A stretch of DNA of 41,710 nucleotides, from the NCBI GenBank assembly GCA_018335925.1, contig JAGXRF010000116.1, positions 1 to 41,710 of the forward strand. The letters run 5' to 3'. The DNA comes from Flavobacteriales bacterium. GTDB lineage: Bacteria; Bacteroidota; Bacteroidia; Flavobacteriales; Flavobacteriaceae. The position numbers were made by a program, and so were the translations under genes. The notes below the pieces were generated by a model. It was given only the letters and a program-made list of their open reading frames with translations, was not told where the DNA came from and ran no database searches. Below, one piece after another: positions 35,620 through 41,710 of this stretch. Every line of letters starts with the position of its first letter. Within the stretch, counting starts at the first letter, position 1.

Positions 35620-35890
35620 ACAATGAGCCAATATGCCGATGAGCGAATATGACAATGAGCGAATATGCCGATGAGCGAATATGCCAATTAGCGAATTAGC
35701 GAATTTGAAAATGAGGCAATGTAAATTGTAACATAAAAAAAAATGAGTTCATTTTGGAATTTTCACTTAATTGAAAACTCCTCACTTCTCACTCCTCACT
35801 TCTCACTAAACCATTGGCACATTGACTCATTGACTCATTGACTCATTGACTCATTTTCAAATTCGCTAATTCGCTAATTCGCTAATTTTC
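35620..35890. repeat. large inverted repeat built from short tandem repeats
   Basis: A 29-base sequence at 35686-35714 (including AATTAGCGAATTAGCG) has its exact reverse complement at 35851-35879. The left side carries tandem GATGAGCGAATATGCC-type units. The right side carries 8-bp units ATTGACTC four times and ATTCGCTA three times. The centre has a 14-bp unit (CCTCACTTCTCACT) twice. It lies between the ends of convergent genes and could act as a terminator for both. Confidence 0.8.
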
Positions 35891-35893
35891 TAT

Positions 35894-37390
35894 CTATTCC
35901 ATTTCTATAGAAAAACTTCTTAAAAACTGAATGGTTTTGATCAAATCATCATGTAAAATTCTGTCTTCTGACACAAAGGTAACTTCTTTACGATAGGTTT
36001 GGATAAATGTTTCTAAGAAATCACTAGTTTTTAAGGGTCTTCTAAATTCGATGGCTTGGGTAGCATTTAGCAACTCAATAGCCAATATTTTTTCTACATT
36101 TTGTAAAATTTGGTAACATTTTACCGCACCGTTGGCTCCCATACTTACATGGTCCTCTTGCCCATTACTCGACACAATGCTATCTATAGAAGATGGTGTT
36201 GCTAATTGCTTATTCATGCTCACCAAACTTGCTGCAGTGTATTGCGGAATCATCAATCCGGAATGCAATCCCGGATTGTCTACTAAAAATTCTGGCAAAC
36301 CTCTTAAGCCGGAAATTAACTGATAGGTTCTTCTTTCCGAAATACTTCCTAACTCAGCCATGGCAATACTTAAAAAGTCTAATGCCAAAGCCAAAGGTTG
36401 TCCGTGGAAATTACCACCAGAAATAATCAAATCTTGTTCCCAAAAAATATTTGGATTATCGGTAACCGAATTAATTTCGGTTTTAAATACTTTTCTAACA
36501 TGCTCCAAAGTATCTTTGGTTGCACCATGCACTTGTGGAATGCAACGGAATGAATACGGATCTTGCACTTGCTTTTTTGGTTGTTGTGCTATTTCGCTTC
36601 CTTCTAACAAATCCAACATTCGTTGTGCTGTATCTACTTGTCCTTTGTGCGGACGAACCAAATGGATATAAGAAGTAAATGGTTCTAATGTACCATCAAA
36701 ACCCTCTAAAGAGATGGCAGCAATCACATCTGCAAAATAACTTAATCGGTAGCTTTGTAATAAATTGTACACTCCGTAAGCACTCATAAATTGGGTTCCG
36801 TTAAGCAAAGCTAAGCCTTCTTTAGATGCCAATTCGATAGGTGCCAATCCTTGACTTTTTAAATATTCCGAAGCCAACATTTTTTTGCCTTGTACATATA
36901 CTTCTCCTTCTCCTAACAATGGCAAACTTAAGTGTGCCAATGGTGCCAAATCACCGGATGCCCCTAAAGAGCCTTGTTGATACACTACTGGCAAAACATC
37001 GTGGTTGTAAAAATGAATCAATCTTTCTACAGTAACCAATTGTACTCCGGAATGTCCGTAACTTAACGATTGTATTTTGAGCAATAACATGATTTTTACA
37101 ATCTCTGCAGGTACTTCCTCTCCTAACCCACAAGCATGCGATTTCACCAAATTGGCTTGTAATTGATGCAAATCATTTTCAGAAATTTTGATTTTACACA
37201 ACGATCCAAAACCTGTATTGATGCCGTAAATAGGTTGGTTATTTTTTGCAATCTTTTGGTCTAAATAACTTCTGCATTTTTGGATGTTAACTTTAGCTTC
37301 TTCTGAAAGTGCCAAAGAATGATTTTCTAAAAGAATATGATGAATTTGCGGAAGGGTCAGTAAATCTGAACTAATGTAATGTTCTTTCAT
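35894..37390 (-). CDS. hutH: histidine ammonia-lyase
   Basis: Enzyme of 498 aa that removes ammonia from L-histidine to give urocanate. The MIO cofactor forms from A144-S145-G146 in GSLGASGDLAPLAHLSLPLL. YGINTGFG near residue 55 and the HAL-type LVKSHACGLG are present, as are NGTQFMSAYG and GQEDHVSMGANGA. Sequence favours histidine over phenylalanine/tyrosine as substrate, but this is by family resemblance. No other hut genes are near, so it may serve a role apart from a full hut operon. The start MKEHYISSDLL is preferred to an ATG eight codons earlier. Confidence 0.9.
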   Translation of the reverse strand: MKEHYISSDLLTLPQIHHILLENHSLALSEEAKVNIQKCRSYLDQKIAKNNQPIYGINTGFGSLCKIKISENDLHQLQANLVKSHACGLGEEVPAEIVKIMLLLKIQSLSYGHSGVQLVTVERLIHFYNHDVLPVVYQQGSLGASGDLAPLAHLSLPLLGEGEVYVQGKKMLASEYLKSQGLAPIELASKEGLALLNGTQFMSAYGVYNLLQSYRLSYFADVIAAISLEGFDGTLEPFTSYIHLVRPHKGQVDTAQRMLDLLEGSEIAQQPKKQVQDPYSFRCIPQVHGATKDTLEHVRKVFKTEINSVTDNPNIFWEQDLIISGGNFHGQPLALALDFLSIAMAELGSISERRTYQLISGLRGLPEFLVDNPGLHSGLMIPQYTAASLVSMNKQLATPSSIDSIVSSNGQEDHVSMGANGAVKCYQILQNVEKILAIELLNATQAIEFRRPLKTSDFLETFIQTYRKEVTFVSEDRILHDDLIKTIQFLRSFSIEME

Positions 37391-37498
37391 GGTTTTGTTA
37401 TTCAGTTTTTGCAAAAAATTTTTTAAGTATTTACAGCATTTGATTTAATGAAAAATACAACACAAAAAACATTTGCAAAAATGGATTAGGTGACTTTA

Positions 37499-37525
37499 AA
37501 AAAGCAATGCAAAAATATGCTTTTT
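37499..37525 (-). terminator. probable cmk terminator
   Basis: AAAAAGCA pairs with TGCTTTTT around an 11-base loop, with a T-run after the stem on the minus strand. It lies about 40 bases past the cmk stop and before hutH. Confidence 0.55.
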
Positions 37526-37562
37526 CAAACGTTTTCGAAGTTAATAAAAGGGAAAATAGCTT

Positions 37563-38255
37563 TTAAAAATTGATTCCTTTAGAAGCCAAAATTGCTATTA
37601 CTTTTTGGAATTGTTCTTCTTTGCTTAAAAAAGAATTGTCTAATAAAATGGCATCTTCTGCCTGTAGTAAAGGAGAGTCTTTTCGATTACTATCTTGTTC
37701 GTCTCTTTGAACCACATTGGCATACACTTCTTGTAGGGAGACTTCTTGTCCTTTGGATTGAAGTTCTTCAAACCTTCTTTTGGCTCTGATTTCTGCGGAA
37801 GCAGTCATAAAAATTTTCACTTTTGCCTTCGGAAAAACTACGGTTCCAATATCTCTGCCATCCATTACAACCGATTGGTTTTCTGAAATTTTTCGCTGCA
37901 ATTCTACCAACTTAAAACGTACCTCAGGAATGGCTGCAACCTTACTAACTTGGTTCGCTACTTCCATGGTTCTTATGTTAGCCTCTACATTCACCCCGTT
38001 TAAAACGATTGTAGGATAGGTATTTGTAAGCTGAAAAGTCACCTCAATTTGTGGCAAAGAAGCTATTAATTTCTCTCGGTCTAATATATCTTCTTTAATG
38101 ATACCTTGCTGTATGGCATACCAAGTTATTGCACGATACATGGCACCTGAGTCGATGTATAAAATTTGCAGATGTTTGGCAATTTCTTTTGCTAAGGTAC
38201 TTTTTCCTGTTGACGAATGCCCGTCAATGGCTATTTGAAAATAATTGGTTTGCAT
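37563..38255 (-). CDS. cmk: cytidylate kinase
   Basis: Cytoplasmic enzyme of 230 aa that phosphorylates CMP and dCMP. The P loop is IDGHSSTGKSTLAK, the substrate region includes YIDSGAMYRAITWYA, and MDGRDIGTVVFP, FMTASAEIRAKRRFEEL and QRDEQDSNRKDSPL are family-diagnostic. It begins 5 bases after the porQ stop. The porQ-cmk pairing is frequent in Bacteroidota, so the two are probably one operon. Confidence 0.96.
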   Translation of the reverse strand: MQTNYFQIAIDGHSSTGKSTLAKEIAKHLQILYIDSGAMYRAITWYAIQQGIIKEDILDREKLIASLPQIEVTFQLTNTYPTIVLNGVNVEANIRTMEVANQVSKVAAIPEVRFKLVELQRKISENQSVVMDGRDIGTVVFPKAKVKIFMTASAEIRAKRRFEELQSKGQEVSLQEVYANVVQRDEQDSNRKDSPLLQAEDAILLDNSFLSKEEQFQKVIAILASKGINF

Positions 38256-38260
38256 GAAAA

Positions 38261-39277
38261 TTAATTTAAATCGATGGTCATTCCAAACATGCTTGAGTTG
38301 GCTGCTGCAGTATAACGAGCATAAGCATAATTGAAACGAATTTTATTCATTTTGAGTCCGAATCCTAAAGAGATACCAGAAAAAGTACGTTGGTCTACAA
38401 TACTTAACTCCTCTGCCCTTCTAAAGTTATATCCAACTCTTAAGTTAAATCCTCTATCCGGAAATAATTCAATTCCAAAAATGGTATGACGCAACAAGTT
38501 GTTTACAAATCCAACACGTTCTTCTATTTGGCCACCATCTAAAGTCCCCTGGGCTCTTGCAGGATTGGCAAAAGCAACTTGCCATTGTTGTAAATTTTCA
38601 AAAGTTAAATGCCAACGAATGGGAACGTGTTCTAATTCTTGCGAAATTCCGAGTAAAATTTCAAAAGGCATGTTTTCTCGCAAACCTGCATAGGTAGTAA
38701 ATTGGGTACCAAAATTTCGAACTACTAACGTAAAATCGGTTGAATACTCCTCCCAACGATACAAAATCCCTATATCTAAGGCTCCACCAAACGAAGTGTA
38801 ACTTTCTAAACTAGAAGTGATTAATTTGGCATTGGCACCTACATGCCAATTGGTAAACGGAAAATTATATGCATAGCCAACAGACAATGCAGCTTCGGAA
38901 CCTGAAAAAGTTCCGGTATTATTGCCATTCTCGTCTCTTCCGTCAAAAGTTCCGTAATTGATATATTGCACTCCAGCATGAAAGGTGTTTACATGACGGT
39001 CGTACATATAAGCATAACTAGCAGTGCCATAGGTAACCTCTCCAAATAAATTAGAATAATTTACCGAAAGTTGGTTGTGCATGTCGTTGTTAATGGTTGC
39101 CGGATTGAACAATCCTTGGTTGACATCATAATCGTAAAAAGTGAGAACTTTTCCCCCTAAAGCAGCTTGACGTGGGGAGGACATCAAATTTAAAAATTGA
39201 TAAACGGATTGGCCTCCTATTTGTGCATGAACCAATGAGGAAAATAAACCCAAAAACAACCAAAGCCTACCAGCCAT
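38261..39277 (-). CDS. porQ: type IX secretion system protein PorQ
   Basis: Outer membrane beta-barrel protein of 338 aa linked to the type IX secretion system of Bacteroidota, where PorQ takes part in cell-surface attachment of secreted cargo. A signal peptide (MAGRLWLFLGLFSSLVHAQ) is followed by the diagnostic GGQSVYQFLNLMSSPRQAAL, FNPATINNDMHNQLSVNY and alternating amphipathic strands to a C-terminal FNYAYARYTAAANSSMFGMT. It heads an operon with cmk. Its presence implies that T9SS core genes lie elsewhere in the genome. Confidence 0.92.
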   Translation of the reverse strand: MAGRLWLFLGLFSSLVHAQIGGQSVYQFLNLMSSPRQAALGGKVLTFYDYDVNQGLFNPATINNDMHNQLSVNYSNLFGEVTYGTASYAYMYDRHVNTFHAGVQYINYGTFDGRDENGNNTGTFSGSEAALSVGYAYNFPFTNWHVGANAKLITSSLESYTSFGGALDIGILYRWEEYSTDFTLVVRNFGTQFTTYAGLRENMPFEILLGISQELEHVPIRWHLTFENLQQWQVAFANPARAQGTLDGGQIEERVGFVNNLLRHTIFGIELFPDRGFNLRVGYNFRRAEELSIVDQRTFSGISLGFGLKMNKIRFNYAYARYTAAANSSMFGMTIDLN

Positions 39278-39354
39278 GTAAAAAGAATTTCCTTGTATAA
39301 CGAAAACGCTAAGATAAAATTATTCTCCCAATCCAAAGGTTTAAAAATAAAAAA

Positions 39355-39372
39355 CCTCAGCATAAGCTGAGG
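39355..39372 (-). terminator. terminator of the fasciclin gene
   Basis: CCTCAGC-ATAA-GCTGAGG hairpin followed on the minus strand by TTTTTTATTTTT, 27 bases after the stop of the fasciclin-domain gene. Confidence 0.85.
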
Positions 39373-39398
39373 CCAAAACCAACTCTAAAACAATCTAA

Positions 39399-39965
39399 CT
39401 AATTTTTAGGGGTAACTACTTGATCTATTACGTGGATAACTCCATTGGATTGATGTACATCTGCAATGGTAACCAATGCACTGTTGCCATTTTCATCGGT
39501 TAATTGAATGCTATTTCCTTTTAACGATGCAGTTAATTTGCCACCACTAACTGTATTTAAAACAGCTTTTCCTTTTCCTGCTTTAATAGACGCTTGTAAA
39601 CTCTTTGCATCTAATCTGCCAGCCACCACATGATAGGTCAATACTTGTTGTAACATTTTTAAATTTTCTGGCTTTAACAAATAATCTACTGTTCCTTTAG
39701 GTAATTTTTCAAAAGCTGCATTGGTTGGAGCAAATACAGTAAATGGTCCTTCTCCCATTAAAGTTTCTACCAATCCGGCTGCTTTAACGGCTGCCACTAG
39801 GGTGGTATGATCTTTTGAGTTTACAGCATTTTCAACAATATTTTTACTTGGATACATAGGTGCTCCTCCTACCTCAACTGTTTTCTCTTTGTTTTGAGCA
39901 ATTGTTTGACCTGAGATTAAAAATATTCCCAATGCCATACAGATAAATGAAATTCTTTTTTTCAT
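39399..39965 (-). CDS. secreted fasciclin (FAS1) domain protein
   Basis: Exported protein of 188 aa. A signal peptide (MKKRISFICMALGIFLISG, cut after TIAQ at about 24) precedes one FAS1 domain at about 45-188. The domain has the H1 motif GPFTVFAPTNAAFEKLP, a YHVVAGRLDAKSL segment, and the H2 motif NGVIHVIDQVVTP. FAS1 domains are adhesion or extracellular matrix modules. It is a single-gene unit with its own terminator. No lipobox or T9SS C-terminal domain is visible, so it is probably periplasmic or released. Confidence 0.92.
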   Translation of the reverse strand: MKKRISFICMALGIFLISGQTIAQNKEKTVEVGGAPMYPSKNIVENAVNSKDHTTLVAAVKAAGLVETLMGEGPFTVFAPTNAAFEKLPKGTVDYLLKPENLKMLQQVLTYHVVAGRLDAKSLQASIKAGKGKAVLNTVSGGKLTASLKGNSIQLTDENGNSALVTIADVHQSNGVIHVIDQVVTPKN

Positions 39966-40030
39966 GATGATTTATTTTTAAAGTTATGTTATCATATACG
40001 CAGAAAAAAAGTTTTTGGTTTTAATAAACA

Positions 40031-40060
40031 AAAAAGCGACTTGAAATTCAAGTCGCTTTT
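40031..40060 (-). terminator. rpsA terminator
   Basis: AAAAGCGACTTGAA pairs with TTCAAGTCGCTTTT almost perfectly, and a run of seven T follows on the minus strand, just past the rpsA stop at 40082. Confidence 0.9.
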
Positions 40061-40081
40061 GGTATGTTGGGAAAAGAAAGA

Positions 40082-41710
40082 TTACTCTCCTTTCTCCATT
40101 TTAGCTTTTAATTCAGCTAGGATTGCATTGTTGTCTCCTAAAGTTTGAGGAGCATTGTCAGAATTAGAAGCTGCTGCAGCTTTTGCATTTTTCTCTTCTT
40201 CTTCTTTAAAAGTTGCTGTGTGAGAAGCTACAATTCTTTTGAATTCTTTGTTGAATTCAATTACTTTGAAATCAGCAGTATCTCCTTTTTTCAACTTTTT
40301 ACCATCTTCTTTCTCTAAATGACGGGTTGGAACAAAAAACTGAATTTCTTCAGAAATTTCAATCGTAGCTCCTTTGTCGTTAGCATCTGTAATGGTAGCA
40401 TTGTGTACGGTACCTACTCCATACTCTACTTCATACTTATCCCAAGGATTTTCTGTAGTTTGTTTGTGACCTAATGATAGTTTTCTTCCATCTACGTCTA
40501 ATTCTAAAACAACTACATCTAAAGTATCTCCAATGTTTACAAAGTCAGATGGGTGTTTTACTTTCTTAGTCCAAGACAAGTCAGAAATGTAAATTAAACC
40601 GTCAATACCTTCTTCTAATTCTACAAAGATTCCGAAGTTGGTAAAGTTTCTAACAATTCCTTTGTGTTTTGAACCTACTGGATATTTCGCAGTAATGTCA
40701 GTCCATGGATCTTGAGACAATTGCTTGATACCTAACGACATTTTACGCTCATCTCTATCTAAAGTTAAGATAACCGCTTCTACTTCATCTCCAATTTTCA
40801 CGAAATCTTGAGCAGAACGTAAGTGGGTAGACCATGACATTTCAGAAACGTGGATCAAACCTTCTACACCTTCAGCAACTTCGATGAAAGCACCGTAATC
40901 AGCCAAAACAACTACTTTACCTTTTACTTTGTCACCAACTTTTAAGTCAGCACTCAAAGCATCCCAAGGATGTGCATTTAATTGTTTTAAACCTAATTGG
41001 ATTCTTGTTTTCTCATCATCAAAGTCTAAGATAACCACATTCAATTTTTGGTCTAATTCCAATACTTCGCTTGGGTGGTTGATTCTTGACCAAGACAAGT
41101 CGGTGATATGGATCAAACCATCTACTCCTCCTAAATCGATGAATACACCGTAAGAAGTAATGTTTTTAACCACACCTTCTAAAACTTGACCTTTTTCTAA
41201 TTGACCAATGATTTCTTTTTTCTGTTCTTCGATATCTGCTTCGATCAAAGCTTTGTGAGAAACAACTACGTTTTTGAATTCGTGGTTAATTTTCACTACT
41301 TTGAATTCCATAGTTTTGTTAACGTACTGATCGTAATCTCTGATTGGTTTTACATCAATTTGCGAACCTGGTAAGAAAGCTTCAATTCCGAAAACATCTA
41401 CAATCATACCACCTTTGGTTCTGCACTTTACAAAACCGTTTACGATTTCTCCAGTTTCATTAGCAGCAATTACTCTATCCCAAGCTTTGATAGTTCTGGC
41501 TTTTCTGTGAGATAATACCAACTGACCAGTTTTGTCTTCTCTTAAGTCAATCAATACTTCTACTTTGTCACCTACTTTTAAGTGAGGATTGTAACGGAAT
41601 TCATTTAAAGAAATTACCCCTTCAGATTTTGCATTGATATCTACAATTGCATCACGATCGGTAATTCTTACTACAGTACCAGTAACTACTTCGTCACCAT
41701 CTGTAGAAAT
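40082..41710 (-). CDS. rpsA: 30S ribosomal protein S1 (5' end outside the window)
   Basis: Ribosomal protein S1, which helps load mRNA onto the 30S subunit. The frame stays open to the window edge, adding 52 codons beyond the first internal Met, so the true start lies outside. Six S1 (OB-fold) repeats are seen in order from the N-terminal side: VVRITDRDAIVDINAKSEG, CRTKGGMIVDVFGIEAFLPG, VVKNITSYGVFIDLGGVDGL, VVVLADYGAFIEVAEGVEGL, IVRNFTNFGIFVELEEGIDG and a diverged ITDANDKGATIEISEEIQFF. Three of them end in the LSW or MSW signature. The C-terminus is Ala- and Glu-rich. Bacteroidota lack strong Shine-Dalgarno use, which makes S1 especially relevant to initiation. Confidence 0.95.
   Translation of the reverse strand: MSTDGDEVVTGTVVRITDRDAIVDINAKSEGVISLNEFRYNPHLKVGDKVEVLIDLREDKTGQLVLSHRKARTIKAWDRVIAANETGEIVNGFVKCRTKGGMIVDVFGIEAFLPGSQIDVKPIRDYDQYVNKTMEFKVVKINHEFKNVVVSHKALIEADIEEQKKEIIGQLEKGQVLEGVVKNITSYGVFIDLGGVDGLIHITDLSWSRINHPSEVLELDQKLNVVILDFDDEKTRIQLGLKQLNAHPWDALSADLKVGDKVKGKVVVLADYGAFIEVAEGVEGLIHVSEMSWSTHLRSAQDFVKIGDEVEAVILTLDRDERKMSLGIKQLSQDPWTDITAKYPVGSKHKGIVRNFTNFGIFVELEEGIDGLIYISDLSWTKKVKHPSDFVNIGDTLDVVVLELDVDGRKLSLGHKQTTENPWDKYEVEYGVGTVHNATITDANDKGATIEISEEIQFFVPTRHLEKEDGKKLKKGDTADFKVIEFNKEFKRIVASHTATFKEEEEKNAKAAAASNSDNAPQTLGDNNAILAELKAKMEKGE

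Overview
The window is AT-rich chromosomal DNA from a member of the Bacteroidota, most likely Flavobacteriia. The gene content fits this: PorQ of the type IX secretion system, BshC for bacillithiol, a menaquinone cluster (menB, menA, menC), RibBA next to LolA/LptFG-type genes, and an S1 with six S1 motifs. Several recognisable promoters match the Bacteroidota pattern (TTG at -33, TAnnTTTG at -7) rather than the E. coli sigma70 pattern. No tRNA, rRNA, insertion sequence or integrase was seen.

Layout. 1-3462: lolA-like, lptF/G-like permease and ribBA on the plus strand, after a long terminator hairpin. 3463-6001: a lipoprotein serine hydrolase and a GAF histidine kinase on the minus strand. 6142-12226: a plus-strand menaquinone run (menB, two PH-domain membrane proteins, a small lipoprotein, menA, a metallo-hydrolase, menC). 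12287-17377: two large sensor kinases and a single-domain response regulator. 17381-20265: crcB and lon on the minus strand. 20513-30990: a type II-C CRISPR-Cas locus. 31076-34049: ABC ATPase, ndk and bshC on the minus strand. 34187-35615: a TPR protein and a TIGR00266 protein. 35894-41710: hutH, cmk, porQ, a fasciclin protein and rpsA (cut by the window end) on the minus strand.

The CRISPR locus is the unusual part. cas1-cas2 read rightward into an array of 70 apparently identical 36-bp repeats and 69 spacers of 29 or 30 bp. On the far side, cas9, a parDE toxin-antitoxin pair and the crRNA-sense strand of the array all read leftward. A tracrRNA gene diverges from cas9, and the two predicted promoters share one palindromic TTGCAA that supplies a -33 TTG to each. 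Pairing with the tracrRNA anti-repeat puts the crRNA sense on the minus strand, so pre-crRNA would be transcribed toward cas2.

Between cas2 and the array is a flank duplicated in tandem (103 bp, about 90 percent identical, no indels). The outer copy is followed by a CRISPR repeat broken by two insertions. The other array end carries an inverted partial repeat that could fold onto the terminal repeat. Two spacers differ only at synonymous positions of one peptide frame, and two others may come from overlapping protospacers. All functional calls come from reading sequence and motifs; no database search was run.
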